A stretch of DNA of 64,000 nucleotides from Acheta domesticus (GCA_031308135.1 JAHLJT010000631.1:266896948-266960947); one strand, 5' to 3'. Shown: positions 47,110 through 64,000, counted from the stretch's first letter. Program-made: numbers and translations. The notes: generated from the sequence alone by a model not told the origin.

Positions 47110-49870
47110 TTCAATACATATGTAATACAACATAAATAATATATTTTAAAATTATTGTAATCATCAAAATTGAAGTATCTGAATTTATAATTATACATTC
47201 CCACTATTATTGGCCTATCCATTAGCTGTTTATTAACCAAACTTCTTCCTTACCATAACATTTTCTTATCAAATTGCTTCCTTACCATAAATATTTTGAA
47301 TACAATTTCACTACCATATTGACACTTATCAGATATAGAATATAATAAATATAATATTTATAGGAGGTGATGAAATTTACACTGTGCCTATTATACTGTT
47401 TTGTCGAATGGTGCAACTATAGTATGTGCCTCAGAATGCGACTGTAAGGCAAGGAACTGTAAGACACAATGATATTCTCAGTAGGCGTCTAGGAGAAACT
47501 TCAATGGATTCAACGAGATTCCTATTACCAGAGGATGGAAGCGTTCTATTATAAAAAGAAAAGCGTCTATGGGGACTGTATGTCATAAAATGCTCGCCCT
47601 ATAGCCCTACGTGACTCTTTGTCACGTAGTTGTACTATTTGCTGGTGTGTTCAGGAAGCTAATAATATTAAGCTTGAATTTGGAATTATATTTATAGTAT
47701 TTACTAATAATGCAGTTATAAAATGTATGTCATGTGGCATTTTCTCAAAGGCTCTCTAGACTCTACTTGCGCACGCTATTCCCCTAATTTTTGGGATGAA
47801 AATTTCAAAAAACTTTCGTTGTACTTTGTGTGTTCGTCACAATATTGTCAATAACTGCTGACTCCTTGCAATTTTCATTGTCAGAAGGTCCTACGGAATA
47901 TGCAGGCAGGATGACGTAAATAAAAATAAATATTTGTAACATTAAAAAAATAAATACAATTTTTGCAAAAATATTTCTCTTCATTTCTAACTCTCGAATT
48001 TAGCCCACCATTAAGTTTTGTTGTCAATTTTTGAAAAAAATTGGGGAATCTTCTATTCCAGAAAATACGATACGCCACTTTCTATTTACACTTTACAAAA
48101 CAATGATATTGGTAATATCTTGCATTTGTAAATTAGGATCTGCAGAGGTATTATTTTATGATTTTATTCAATAACTGAATACACAAATAAACATTTCACA
48201 GAACTACCATTACGTATAATCAATCAGCACTAAAACCTTTTCACAATAAAAAAATCTATTTTATTTTAAATTTACCTTAGCCCATCCAATTTCCTGGTTT
48301 ATTGAAATAATAAGAGTTATTAGAACACAAGTGCTTTAATAATCTTCCGTCAGTTTCAGCCTACATCATTTATATCTTTTAATCAGTTTTGTCATGAAAA
48401 ACTAGATTAATTATGTTTCCTGACGTGTCAACTGCGGTCGGTGATCTGCGAATGGTGAGATCTGGCACCAAACTACACGTGTTATATAAAAAATATATAA
48501 CAAAACTGAACTAGTGATGCTAGAACAGCACGTACTTTCCCGAATTATAAAAACAGGTACGCAATATTAAGATATTGCATTTTCTGCGCTATTAACATCT
48601 TAGCTATTGAGTTTTTCATTCATATCGCACAAATAATTATATCCATCAAATTTCAGTATTGCTGTATGGCTGGTTAATGTCAAAGGCAATGTTTTCCAGG
48701 AGGATTGCGAACGATATTTTGAACGAATTGATCTTCGACGATGTAATTGACGACTTCGTGCGTGCGAAACTACGTAAAGTAGCATTGACAAATGCTTAGT
48801 TTGTTTTTTACTTAGATCTTATTATGTAAATATTGCTTGTGTTGTTTTTTAATCATATTTTATTATGTTACTATTGTTAGAGTCATTAGTAAAATATTAC
48901 TATAGGAAATACAGAGATTAAAGATACTATTTAATTCCGTTTATCTAGTTTTTTTACAACTCCTTCCTTACCTTAAAAAGAGGAATCAAAATGCTTATTA
49001 ACTGTGTAATATTCAATTTTTAATAACTTATGATCACCAGAACGTAATTTGTTGAACTAAGAATTAGGGGCCCCGAAATCTCTGAGTGCCTCGGGTACTT
49101 TCAAACCCAAAGACGGCCCTGCTTGTGGCATTCAACTTTTGGAGCTCAGCCAGTGTCTCCAATATCGGAATTCTTCACCCATTGCAATTCAAATATCAAT
49201 CACTAACAACGGCAACCTGGTACGCCAGCAATGAAGTGCTCCACAACGGTATTCAAATCATGATCTTCAAAGAAAAAATAACGTCCGCCAGTTAGAAATA
49301 TCACGCAAAAATGGAAAATTATCCAATTCAATCTATTACACAATAGTGAAGAAACAAGAAGACTACAGTGACATAAATCGCAAGATATAACGTACCGACT
49401 TGTTTACATAGGTATTCTACTATTGAGTAACATTTCCACTCATATAAATATTATTATACCATTTGCCTAATATTTCCGAAGAAATTAATTGCAAATAAAC
49501 AAAAGTCGTATAAAAATTAATAGCATCAGTGCACGCTGTATCATGCGCGCCGTAGGCTGTATAAGGCCAGGAGAACAATGCCTCGATCTTCTTGGTTCCC
49601 AGCAGCGTCGGCGGCAGGTTGTGCGCGAGTTTGTGCTACTGGGCAAGGGGCCGGCAATTCACTGTCGTAACTAGGAGACATGTAGTAGGTCTAAGGGTAG
49701 AGCGGTGCTCCGTACAGGGGAATATTGGTCGTATGTTGCGGTGTGGAAGCCGTTCCGTAAAATATCTCTCCTAGCAGTGGGTTCTGTTTATTTAGTTCAT
49801 TGTAATCAGTGCAATTAGTTATTAGTAACTACGGCCAAGATTATGAATAAATCTACTGTTCTTACAACTC
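47110..49870. other. Spacer downstream of gene C
   Basis: No gene is recognised. A perfect hairpin tacgtgactctttgtcacgta lies near 47,610. 49,540-49,870 is richer in GC, with aataaatctactgttcttac near its end, faintly like the 3' part of an LTR; I do not call it. Confidence 0.35.
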
Positions 49871-49874
49871 ACTG

Positions 49875-50780
49875 TAATCTACCGGGTGTTTTTTTATCGT
49901 TCGCCGAAGATTCCGGCGGCATCGCCCGGGCAGTCGAGGGCTCATTCGCCCGGCCAACCGCTGACTCAACTCCCGTGCTATCCGAGATCTATCGCTGCGC
50001 CGCTTAACGTACCTTAAAGAAGATGCTGAAAGTGGTGTCCTTCGACTCGAATGCATTCTTGGCACCTTCGAAACACATTCTGATTTGCCCTTTGAAGTAA
50101 GTCCCGAGGAATTGCTGCGATTTTCTCTTCAATAGAGCTTCACGAAGAACCACTTCACGACATAAAGATCGGAGTGTGGTGTGCGTTGAGTTCCACAAGA
50201 ATTATCGGACCTATTTTTTCAACATCACCGTACTGCTGACGTTTACATACATCAAATATTGGCATTATTCTTCGAACAATTGACACCAGTAGAAAGGCAC
50301 TATGGTTACTTTCAACAGTATTCGGCAACTGCTCACACTGCTGTTCTGTGCATGAACTTTTTAAATAATGTTTATTGTGACGATCGTATAATTAGTCGTG
50401 GGTTATGACCTTCTAGATCACCTGATCTATCTCCTTGTGATTTTTTCCTGTGGGGGTACTTGAAAGATCAGGTGTATGCAGAAAAACCCGCATTCGGAGG
50501 ACGAGCGCCGGCGCTCTATTGAAGGGAAAATCGCAGCAATTCCTCGAGACTTACTTCAAAGGGCAAATCAGAATGTGTTTCGGAGGTGCCAAGCATGCAT
50601 TCGAGCCGAAGGACACCACTTTCAGCATCTTCTTTAAGGTACGTTAAGCGGCGCAGCGATAGTTCTCGGCTAGCACGGGAGTTGAGTCAGCGGTTTGCCG
50701 GGCGAATGAGCCCTCGACTGCCCGGACGACGCGGCCGGAATCTTCGGCGAACGATAAAAAAAACACTCTGTATGTTCTGA
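49875..50780 (+). mobile_element. Foldback transposon: mariner-type DDE transposase remnant with duplicated inverted 3' end
   Basis: From about 50,157 the + strand encodes the central and C-terminal part of a mariner-type transposase: IKIGVWCALSSTRIIGPIFF, LTPVERHYGYFQQYSATAHT, RSPDLSPCDFFLWGYLKDQV and IAAIPRDLLQRANQNVFRRC. Frameshifts and stops interrupt it. The last 280 bp or so (50,500-50,780), coding end included, also appear as a reverse complement at 49,875-50,155, fused where the 5' half should be. The outer ends read gggtgtttttttatcgttcg on the left and its near complement on the right. Confidence 0.85.
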
Positions 50781-50930
50781 TTACGCCCGTACGATGCCAC
50801 CCTGGCTCGCTCCCGCGCCAGCTTCGCCGGACGCCGACGCAGCTCGCCACAGCGACGCGTGACCTTCCTCCTCGAAGACTTCGCCACGCGCCGTTCCTCG
50901 CTCGCAACGTCGACCGAATCCAGACCACAT

Positions 50931-51570
50931 TCTTTTTTTTTTATTTTATTTTCTTCCTGTTCGGCAGTTTTGCCTTTCAGGGGTTTTAAATTTTTACATA
51001 ACATAACATACATAACATTTTGGGTAAACAACCTCTTATTATTGTATTTTACTACTAGCTATTTTACAAGTTTTCATGATTATATTTCTAACACATGTAA
51101 TCAATTTACATACAATACACAAATTTTTAGCGTTAATCATTCTTAATTCTAGATACTTCTATAAACATTGAAAAGAAAATTTATTTTAAACATACAATGT
51201 TATTGAGGATACTTGTTTTTCATGGGGGTTTTTACATGTCCTCGGGTATCGTGAGCGTATTCTCTTGGGATTAATGTTTTTCCCATTGTAAATTTTGTAC
51301 AGCAAGGAGAGGACGGAAGAAGTGTAAAAAATTTATCACAGTTCTTTCTTATATGCTCGATTAGGGGCTCAATTTGAAGTTTTCTTTGAATTCGTGTATT
51401 TGAGATGAACCAAGGAGCCTTTGCACATTTTCTTAAAAATTTATTCTGTATTTTCTGCAGTTTTTTCAATGTTGTTATTTCCTGTGTTATTCCAGACTGG
51501 ACAGGCATATGTGACCGACGGCCTAATAATCGATTTAAATATTAAAATAGCACATTCCAAATTTAAGGCT
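50931..51570 (-). mobile_element. LINE 3' fragment (Jockey-like pol C-terminus, 3' UTR, poly(A))
   Basis: The minus strand encodes VQSGITQEITTLKKLQKIQN and KAPWFISNTRIQRKLQIEPL, the post-reverse-transcriptase region of Jockey-like LINEs. A 3' untranslated region follows and an A-rich tail (t run at 50,931-50,945 on the + strand). 5'-truncated near 51,570, as usual for such insertions. Confidence 0.8.
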
Positions 51571-54500
51571 GAGCGAAAGTTAATTAATGGATGCAGTTTC
51601 TATATTTTGGCATATGTTGCACTGGTTATCAGATCACATTCCACTCCAATTTTTCTTCTTTCTTGCGTCTTCTTCTGGCACCCGGAGATCCCTCGTCCGC
51701 GAGCCCTGTCTTCTTTCTTCTTTTACGTACCCACACGTTGAACGACGACGTGTCCCCACAGTCCTCGCACGTATTGAATCACTAACGGCGTTTAATTGTT
51801 CTTGATGTCTTAAGGATACACAGCCAGTTTTTACAAACCAACGACCAATTGGGTTTTTATTAATTAGTGGACCAAAGTTACCAGCTGCAGTATTCTTCTC
51901 TTCTAATAGCTCATTTTCTTAAATAACATTGGTTACTTTCAAAATAATGTATATTTTCATTAGATAAGGTCAATTAATAAGCATTACAATATCAGCCGTT
52001 TTTTAGTCGTGACAAAATAACAAGTGTGCTCTCTTACGAACAGAAACAAAATGTGACAAATCAACAACTTTTTTATGCTACAAAGCTACGATTGTCTCTT
52101 TGTCGTTGCTACGAAGGAAAGGAAGTGACACAAATACCAGAATACAATTTTTTAATAAAATAATTGAAACCTAAATACAGCACCTCATTAAAATTATTCT
52201 TCTTTAATGCATGATTGGTTTCCAACAGCGTCTCATTCGGCATACATGTAGTTCTCAATTCTAATACAGGTTCGAACGTCTGTACTGCGTTTCAACGTAT
52301 AACTTGGGCTCTCCAAATTCTGCAACTATTTCGCCTCGCAAATCTAGTTCAAATTTCACAACTGTTTTACATAAACTCGTAGCTTTTATTAATTCAGTGC
52401 GCAAAGCCCAATGTCGGATTTCACACTATCCCTAATACCAAGTTTAGTCGTTCAATATTTCTGAAAAAACTTGCTTCCAGCTTGGACAAATCATATTATA
52501 ACTCATAGAATTGACAATGAGCAGCTTTCCTTACATCTTTGTACAGAAATAAAACACACTTTTGGAAAAGAATCCGGAGCAACCATTAACTGACCTTCTT
52601 TGGTTTCAGAATCGTTAAGTAGACCAAACAAATGTTCATTTTGTGAATAGAGAAAGAAGAGGACGTTCCGTCTTCCTAAAATGTAACTGAAGTCTGTGTG
52701 GAGAGCGTAAAAATAATGTTTTGTTGTGATTGAAGGACGATCTTTTGATTTATTTTACTCTCATTTTAATTTTTTTTTGTATACGTTTTGTATGAAGTTC
52801 CAGAGAATGGGCAGCGCGGGCGGAAAAGAAGATACAAGCGTTCCGAAAATCGGAAGTCGTTGGGAAACGTGCTTTTGTATTTATTTATTTGTCAAAAAAA
52901 CACTAAAATCTGTATATGAAGTGTGGGGAAAGATATTTATCTGCGGATATTTTTGTGAGGGCCAGAATTTAATTGTAGTTGAATAGACTTGTAGTTGAAT
53001 AAATATAATGGACGTTTGTACACTGAAACATATACGATGAGCATATGATTAATTAGGAAGACTGCTTGCTTGTACGAACAGTAATATATTGATTATTTTC
53101 AAATTAATATCTGTATTTTTTTTTTAAAAAATGAACGGAAGTATTCAAATTTCTTGTCCAACAATGATTTCAGTTAAGGATCTTTTTTCTGAAAGTTTAA
53201 ATTTTAAAACTTATTTAGCAATTTTGTCTTATACCCTGTCATGCAAGTTCCAGCTGAATTATCCTCCGTTACCAGCTGAATTATTCTCCGTCTCTTTTAA
53301 TCAATTCTGAAACTTGTAAGAAAAGGTCACTCGTATATAATACACTCTTGTGGCATGTCTTCCGATTCATCATCTTGTAGAACAAAATTGTGTCAAGATG
53401 CCGATGGTCCGTAATAATTACCAAATAACCCTCTGGCGGGCACGTCCTATCATTTCCCACCAGCAGGCGCGTGCGGCACTCCATGCCGCATTTATCAACT
53501 ATGATTTTCACGACAATAGTTATTACTTTTATTATTGAATATGAAGGAAATATTCTTTGTTTATGTTTTTATACATTTTATTTCATTGTAACTAAATAAA
53601 TAGCATACGAAATAACAATATTAATAAGAATATGACGCATCACTCTCTCCCTCCGTGTCTTGGAACGTGCTACACGAAAGGAAAAGAATACGGTGCAAAC
53701 GTGTCTTCTAACATTTCTTCGGAAACAATGCATTTAAACTTGAATTAGTAGTTAGTACTCCAAAATCTGTCATAAAGCTCAATTACAAAAAGAAGGCAGT
53801 AAGAATTCTAATGGATAAAATACGCAAATGTTATACTTAAATGACAAAGCGCGTGCGGTACGGAGTGCCGCAACCGTTGCAGAGATTCATAAATGAATAA
53901 CTGTCGATCGGCAGTGTCTAAAATCGTGATTTGAGTGTCACCCGGTTGAAAATATAATGAATGAAGAATAACTACGAGATCAATAGCGCGACACCAATTA
54001 TTTACCCGAAATCAACAAAAATGTAAGAATTCTGCCCTGAGTGCCGCTACTCGCCCGCCGGAGGAATAAAGTAGTTGTGCTACAACAACACGAATTTTGT
54101 GGTATTCTTTGTAACTATTATGTAATATTATAACATTGCAACTTGTATTCTACCAATTCTTCAGTCATCTCTTTGAAAAATATTAAGTAAAAGAAACGTG
54201 GGGCATTCGAATGTTAAATTTGCCGAGAAAATTTAGGGATTAATGAAAGCCGTTGGCCGTTTTTATCAGCATACATTGCTCCATTCAAAATAAAATTTAT
54301 AATCTGATACATTTTTGATAAAATTTAGAATGTATCCTTGGGGTTTAATACGTATGTCATTTCATAAATTATGTACATTTTGGCAACATCGCTGGCTGAA
54401 GAACTTGACGGAACTGATTTTTGCTACAAGTGTAGTTCAAAGTTTCACGATATAGCACGTGTATCGGTTTTATATTAATATAAATATATCCACTACCATA

Positions 54501-55160
54501 TCAACTCATCCATATTATCTCTATTCCTTCTGCATTCCCGATTAAACTAAAATAACGTAATAGTAAATCTTTTTACTAACGTGGAAGGGTCTTCAAACTT
54601 ATCACACTAAATTAATAAAGTATACTTGTTAACTGCAGCGCCTAACATAAAACCTGTTGCAAGTAACATACTTGTAATTTAATGATTGAATCATCTAATA
54701 CTATTATAAAAAACTTATCCAGTATATAAAAGCGATTTAAAACTAATTTAATGTTAAAATTAGAGGTGAGAAAGTATCCATAGTACACTGCCGTAGTAAT
54801 AGTGTGGTAAAAATAAATTTAAGAGATAGCTGAAATTATAGTATGCAGTTGTGATGTCATTATTAGAACTTCATATAACAGTTAGATACATTATAAAGCA
54901 TAGACCGTCTTTTACCACCGATTGTCTACATCTTGTTTACATATTGGAAACAAAACATTCCTTTACATACGCATTTACTAGAATTCAACTATCTTAAGTA
55001 GATTCTAAGTGGCATATTGTTCAGAAAATATCTTCTCCTACTTAAAAACAAGCATGTTTTGTTTACCAAAGCAAGAAAATGGAGTTCAATACACTGATAT
55101 TAATATCAGGGCTATGAGTGAGAAATATAGATAGGAAATGGGTAGAATAAAATATATAAA
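51571..55160. other. Spacer between the converging genes C and B
   Basis: No gene is recognised. Two imperfect GC-rich palindromes (gtgcggcactccatgccgca near 53,472 and gtgcggtacggagtgccgca near 53,853) may be the ends of a degraded element. The rest is AT-rich. Confidence 0.35.
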
Positions 55161-55173
55161 TTTAGAAGAATAT

Positions 55174-55179
55174 TTTATT
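55174..55179 (-). terminator. Poly(A) signal of trypsin gene B
   Basis: AATAAA on the minus strand, about 71 nt after the restored stop codon at 55,250-55,252. Confidence 0.6.
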
Positions 55180-55249
55180 ATGCATATTTATAAGCGAAAC
55201 GCTCAAGATGAGAGAGTTTGGATCGAGTAGGATCCCAACTGGTAGTCGC

Positions 55250-59118
<3,869 letters not shown>

Positions 59119-59163
59119 TGTGTCCTCTGCTTCTTCAAGGTGTCGAATGCTTGGAGAAGGGCG

Positions 59164-59171
59164 CTTTTATA
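59164..59171 (-). promoter_or_regulatory. TATA box of trypsin gene B
   Basis: TATAAAAG on the minus strand, starting 53 nt upstream of the ATG at 59,118, the same spacing as gene C. Confidence 0.72.
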
Positions 59172-60100
59172 GTGAGCGGCATCTCCTATCACATCTCTGA
59201 CGTAAATGTGTGCTTTCGAGAGAACAACCACGTGGATTTTACTGTGATTGGGAATCTCAGAACTTGAAGATCATGATATACTGATGTTGAGATAAATTGA
59301 GCGTTTCGAATTCATTAGATGGTTCGTATAAGAGGCTGCTGTTAAGCTCCTTGAGTTGTTTATCACAACTCTTGTATTGTAAGAAGAGTTTTCATTCTAT
59401 TTGAATTTACAAGGTTCATAATTATTAAGAAACTATACATCTATTTTCTTCGACTCTGTACAAGACAATAATTATAGATGTATTATTTAGTAAGATTTAC
59501 ACGTTAGAAATGAGGTGCCTTAAATGTTACAAAACTGTTTAAACAAAATTTGTGTGTCTATACCTGTTGAAAGTTCACGTCAACAAGTTAATCTCTAATG
59601 AAATACATTGTTGATTTTCCCCAATTTCTAATCCTGAAATAGATTTATTCTAATTTTTAGTCTGATGATTATGAAGACCCTTACAATGTCCAATATTCAA
59701 CATCTGATTGCGAAAGAATCTTCCTTACATTTTATAAACCACAAAAATACAGAATTACAGAAAAATACAGAATTACCTCCTTCGAAATTCTGGTAAGACC
59801 ATCTGCAAGTGTTTCTTACATTTTTAATTATTAATAGAAGTTCGAATATTGAACATTATGCTTTCTCATTTGTATAATAATCCGTGACATGATGCATTAT
59901 CAAACTGAATTCCTTACATTACAGTAATCGGGCAATTTGCTTGTATGCGAGAGTCCGCGAGTTCTTCAGGTTAGGCCACTTCCTGTAGGTTTTCTTGGGG
60001 GGGGGAGAAGGGCTAAGTGAGATGTCCTTCGACGCTAAAAAAACACGTATTCAGTTTGATTGCAAGCCCCTAGAACGTGAATTTTTTAAATTTAGGGGGA
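59172..60100. other. Upstream region of gene B
   Basis: AT-rich sequence. A short duplication of accacaaaaatacagaattac-like sequence lies at about 59,740-59,775, and a G run at 59,997-60,006. No gene is seen. Confidence 0.35.
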
Positions 60101-61130
60101 ATAAAAGGTCACCGAGAACACTGTGAGTTCAATCCAGTGTTTGTACATCCGTTCGAATCCCGCGTAAGGCATGGACGCAGAGTGCTGTGGTATGGTGGAT
60201 CCCTCCCAACTACCATATATCACCTACCAACCCTCATCTTTCCATTCTTGGCGGATTTGGGAGAAAGTGGTTTTGGGGCATTTGAGGCGAATGACGCGAT
60301 ACTGGAGTGTGGTCAGGAGAAGTGGCTCAGGGCATCAACTGATGTCACTGCAGTCCCTCTTACCGGGAGGCAGGATTTTCGACACTAGCCAAATAGCTCG
60401 GTTGAGTTCAGTCGCTGACTGGAGGGAAATTCTGGCGGTCGGCTGCTCTGATCGGTAGTTTTGCGTGCTTTCTCCGATTAATACCAGGTGAATGCCGGAG
60501 CAGTACCCTAACAAACGGGCCACGGACCGCGCGCGATCTTTCCTTCCTCTTCCTTGTCCTGTACACATTCTTACACTAACATGCACTACACTACCACACA
60601 TGCCGGGCGACCGGTCGGGAGCTCAGAGCTCATCCAAGCTGGGGTGGTGCCCCGCTAGTGGGAGATTCCTGGTTGGGGAAAACCCCACTAGCTGACGGTA
60701 GGTCGACGTCGGATATCACCATCCAGCGGGACCAGATCACCACCACCTCCCGAGCAAAAGAAATGCACTGCACTTATGAGACTCATGACCTAACCTTTGA
60801 TATTATTTGATAATTAACAATTGATCAATCCTGAGTGTGTGCTCAAGATCCCGCAAAATGCATGGGCGTAATGAATTGTGACAAATGTGCGGCTCCCTCA
60901 CCCACCATGATCCGCCTTTCAAAGCCACTGCCTTCCCATTGCAGACATCGGTGCTCTGTTTATCTCTTTGCTCGGTGCACCATTAATTGTATTATTGTAT
61001 TATCTTCTTGTTCATAATCTTTAAGATTTTGTATTTATTTTATATATTTCTGTACTGATGGTGACGGCAAAGCCGTCGAAAAACGACTCTCCGAATAAAT
61101 CTACGTTAAAAAAGATGAGTTCAATTATTT
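60101..61130 (+). repeat. Dispersed retroelement-like repeat, GC-richer than surroundings
   Basis: The composition differs sharply from the AT-rich flanks. gttcgaatcccgcgt at 60,153 matches a tRNA-type B box. gaatgccggagcagtaccct at 60,491 resembles the tail module of dispersed arthropod retroelements. 61,055-61,120 (gatggtgacggcaaagccgt, then aataaatctacgtt) also resembles a retroelement tail. Family not identified. Confidence 0.45.
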
Positions 61131-61880
61131 CTTTCTTTAATAAAAACGACACCTCATCAGCATTCCCAAAATCGGCGCTTTCTCCACGAAGTGGCTCTAT
61201 GCTGCCAAGAAGAGTCTTATAGCGTACCTTGGTTAAAAATTACCATAAAACTGGCTGAGAAGGCCACTAGCTGCCGAGTAGGGGAAGGTCCTATCGCAGC
61301 AAGGTAAAGAAGAAATTTGTTTTCAAGCGGAATGCCTCGGGGACCCGTGAAAAGCGGGAAAAACCGGGATGGCTGCGTCGACGAATAGACTGCAAGATCA
61401 TAAAAGCCACCTGATCCAATAGTTTAAAAAAATACACATATGTATTGTGATATAAGCTATCATGACAGTAGTCTAAAATGCATATTTACATATTTCAGTG
61501 AATTGAAATAAATTATTGTAGTTTCTATATTTTCCATATAGTTCGATGATTGTATTCACATCTCACATTATATTATAGTTATTTTATTTTGATACAATGG
61601 CAGTGTTTGAATTGTTTTCTCGTTAACTCTATAGCAAACCTACAACATAGGACCCAGTTTTGGAGAAATGAATTTTTATATGATTACGTTTGTAATAAAA
61701 GCAATTTGATTTTTCAAAGGAAAAAGTGAAGAGGTGTTGTGATTGTTAACAGAGTACAAAACACGATAATTTTTCTTTCAGTCCTAAAAACCTACTTTAA
61801 TTAAGCTGTGAGTGTGTCCGCCCCTCTGTATAGTGACTCATGTAGCACTGCGATGTTTAAAGACTACAGAAAAAAGCATT
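61131..61880. other. Unclassified DNA
   Basis: No gene or recognisable repeat. Confidence 0.3.
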
Positions 61881-61889
61881 GTTATTGTA

Positions 61890-62890
61890 GACATTATTGT
61901 CATTCCGCGCTGAGCCAGCGACCAGTACACATCGTTCTCCGCACAGCTCAGAACGTTTCAACTTGAAACAGTGCAATATCAGTTACTCAAAGTTTGTGTT
62001 CCAACCAATTAATTAAACGCCATAACTGCAGTGAATCGATCTAAAGTCGTGCTATTTATTTTTTAACATAAATAGAAGTTTTCAACCACCAAGCCCTGAC
62101 CTAGGTCAGAGCATAGCGGGAGCCATGGCGTTCCTCTACAACACAGCCGAAATGGAAGTCACCTACAGCAACAACCAACGCGGGGATCAACACGTCCTCG
62201 CAGATCCATCAGGCAGCTCCTTCATTCACATCAATAGATCCAGCCAGAACCCGCAGGCAACAAACCCCGAACATGGAAACGGTACCCCAACCGCCGACCC
62301 AACACAAGGCTCCAGTAAGGTCAGTCATACCGACGCGGCCAGCGGCCTACCTCGCGGCCAAGCAAGCCACGACCCCTCCAGCATCAAAGGCAGTGGTAAG
62401 ACCAGTAACAGTGTAAAAGAGGTCACGGTGACAGTATCCCCCCCAGGCGGTCCATCAAAAAAAACATCCAGTGGTAGTGAATGTAATGTACCTGTTAGCA
62501 ATAGATATGCTCCTCTTGAAAATAATATGACCAAGACAAAAGATTCAACTATCTAGACGACGTGAAAACACACAAAGTCGAGAATATAAAAATATCCCCA
62601 TATTTGTGAAATACATTCCGAACATTAATAATTTCAACAACGATATTAAAAGCAAATTACCACTCAATTCACCTCTGATACGGTTAACAACAAAATTAAG
62701 TTATTACACACATAATACATAGTAAGATAGCGAAAAGGGAGGTACCTAATTAGGTGGTAATTTTAAAAAAGCTGTACGTGTAGTAGAATAATTGGATAGT
62801 AAAACCAATATTCATTATCAAATATCCCGCAAGGTCAAAGTAAGATGTTTCTTTATCGGTCTGGAAAAAACTTCTGATAAACGTATAGGG
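61890..62890 (+). mobile_element. Jockey-like LINE, 5' end with ORF1 (Gag-like), decayed and truncated
   Basis: A GC-richer leader (cattccgcgctgagccagcg at 61,901) precedes an open frame at 62,125-62,556. The frame encodes 143 residues rich in Ser, Pro and Thr and ends NRYAPLENNMTKTK, the usual lead-in of Jockey-type ORF1 proteins. After frame breaks, IPIFVKYIPNINNFNNDIKS and KVRCFFIGLEKTSDKRI follow the order of the domain before the zinc knuckles. Then the element stops. No pol region follows. Confidence 0.72.
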
Positions 62891-64000
62891 TGACAAGAAA
62901 ATTACAATCATTCAAGGTTATATTGGCAGATAATATGACGTGCTTCTACTTCAAAACTTCCTATCAGAGTATTGAACTGGTATCTTTCTTAACATCGCAT
63001 ATTGTGCTGCTTGTGCATGGGCAGACACGTGCTTTGTTTCTCGTGTTGAAATATCTTCACAGAAAAATCAATATGTCTATTTTTAGCACATGTAAAACAT
63101 TACCAATTTTTTAGTTACTACATTAAAAAATACAACTGCTTAAACTACAAGTCACGCTATGATTGTGACTAATTATGACTTCTTGGTTCCCGTCCTGTTT
63201 CTGAAGCTGATATACATTTAGAAACTCATTGCAAAAATGTATGCTCGGCGTTCTCAATTGGTTATTTTAGCCACAGTTTTATGGCATTATAATTGTATTA
63301 TAATTATATAAATAGACATTTTAAATTTTAGTCAACTTCGTCAATTCATCATTGTTATCTTGGGCGTAGAATCTTCGTGAGAGGCAGCACAAAAGTTAAT
63401 GAATACTCCAACTACTGTTTTAATCGCTTACGATCGAATAAATTAAAAATTATATTTGAATTTAGTCATTACTAAATAAACACTACTATTTGGTGGGTGG
63501 ATTACAAAAAGAGTAAGCATTACAATGTAAACAAAACAATCAGTTATCAATATTTACAATAATGCAAGAAATAAATCTGAAACATCAATCTTAATATGTG
63601 ATTGTCTGAGACAATTTGACATGGGTATTTTGTTTTCTTTTACACTGGAATATATTTAGCATAAGTGAATTATTTTTAAAAATGCATTTTTATTTTTAAA
63701 AATGCATAATATTTCACTGATGTACAATATTTTACTCATCATAAAGTCATTATTTTTGTTTCTTCGTCTGAAGAACTATCATATAATTTTGATAATTTCC
63801 TGTGGTTTAAACGATCAGATTCCTAAGCAAGTTAAGTAAGCAAGTAAAATGTGCGAACACAGTTTACTTGCTTCGAAAATCAAATATAGTCCTCTGGTGG
63901 GAACATGATTTTTCCCCATCACTGGGAATATATGACCCAGAGGCAGAATATTACTAAAATAAAAGCAACAAGTTTTTTAATCATGGAAAGTGTTGCCACC
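62891..64000. other. Unclassified AT-rich DNA at the right end
   Basis: No gene is seen. Ends matching cctctggtggga and gacccagagg flank a segment of about 55 bp at 63,890-63,945, a possible small inverted-repeat relic. Confidence 0.3.

Noticed and set aside
49540..49872. Possible solo LTR
   Set aside because: An AATAAA followed by a terminus like cttaca is suggestive, but I could not find a matching 5' boundary or target duplication.
53430..54065. Possible inverted-repeat element between two GC-rich palindromes
   Set aside because: The two palindromes match each other only partly, and the outer sequences do not form convincing terminal repeats.
60150..60170. Possible tRNA gene or tRNA-derived SINE head
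   Set aside because: A B-box-like gttcgaatcc is present, but no A box at the right distance and no cloverleaf could be drawn.

Overview
The window is insect nuclear DNA, probably from a large, repeat-rich neopteran genome. The evidence is GT-AG introns of up to about 10.8 kb, insect-type secreted trypsins, several clades of non-LTR retrotransposons, mariner- and piggyBac-type transposons, Helitron-like ends, a nuclear copy of mitochondrial cox3, and long tandem arrays. I cannot name the species. One 100-base N gap lies at 13,315-13,414. Several coding exons carry single-base indels in or beside short homopolymers. That pattern fits uncorrected long-read assembly error at least as well as pseudogene decay.

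Layout. 1-4,760 is a 62-bp minisatellite that runs directly into the first visible exon of an inter-alpha-trypsin-inhibitor heavy-chain-like gene (4,761-5,678, + strand). 5,700-9,230 is AT-rich and holds a degraded transposase near 8.6-9.1 kb. 9,292-10,965 is a 20-bp minisatellite. It passes into a satellite with a period of about 350 bp and one inverted block (10,955-12,960), then comes the gap. 13.4-21 kb is repeat-dominated. It contains a terminal-inverted-repeat element (15,231-15,578), a duplicated block of about 330 bp, and a minus-strand non-LTR retrotransposon that keeps ORF1, endonuclease and RNase H but has lost its reverse transcriptase.

Three trypsin genes form a cluster. Gene A (+, 21,232-23,282) has four visible exons and no visible signal or activation exons. 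Gene C (+, 30,977-47,109) has six exons and an intact 279-codon reading frame. Gene B (-, 59,118-55,250) has six exons and two single-base breaks. A and C are tandem paralogues: their exon 6 is the same length, their tails match, and they share intron sequence. B lies opposite, tail to tail with C. B and C have the same 46-nt signal-peptide exon and exactly 53 nt from TATA box to ATG. B ends as a conventional trypsin. A and C carry an extra C-terminal stretch of about 27 residues ending in a hydrophobic segment that resembles a GPI-anchor or membrane-anchor signal.

The introns and spacers are full of mobile DNA: a minus-strand LINE with a YADD reverse transcriptase abutting a cox3 NUMT (about 25.4-27.0 kb), an internally deleted piggyBac element with TTAA ends (27,573-28,480), Helitron-like copies, mariner and piggyBac transposase remnants in intron 1 of C, a hairpin element with a 12-bp target duplication 20 bp from the last splice acceptor of C, a tail-to-tail transposase foldback (49.88-50.78 kb), a long-inverted-repeat element in intron 1 of B, and a LINE ORF1 at 62.1-62.9 kb.

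I see no tRNA, rRNA or CRISPR features. The three proteases probably work as secreted or surface-attached digestive trypsins. That is inferred from family and architecture only.
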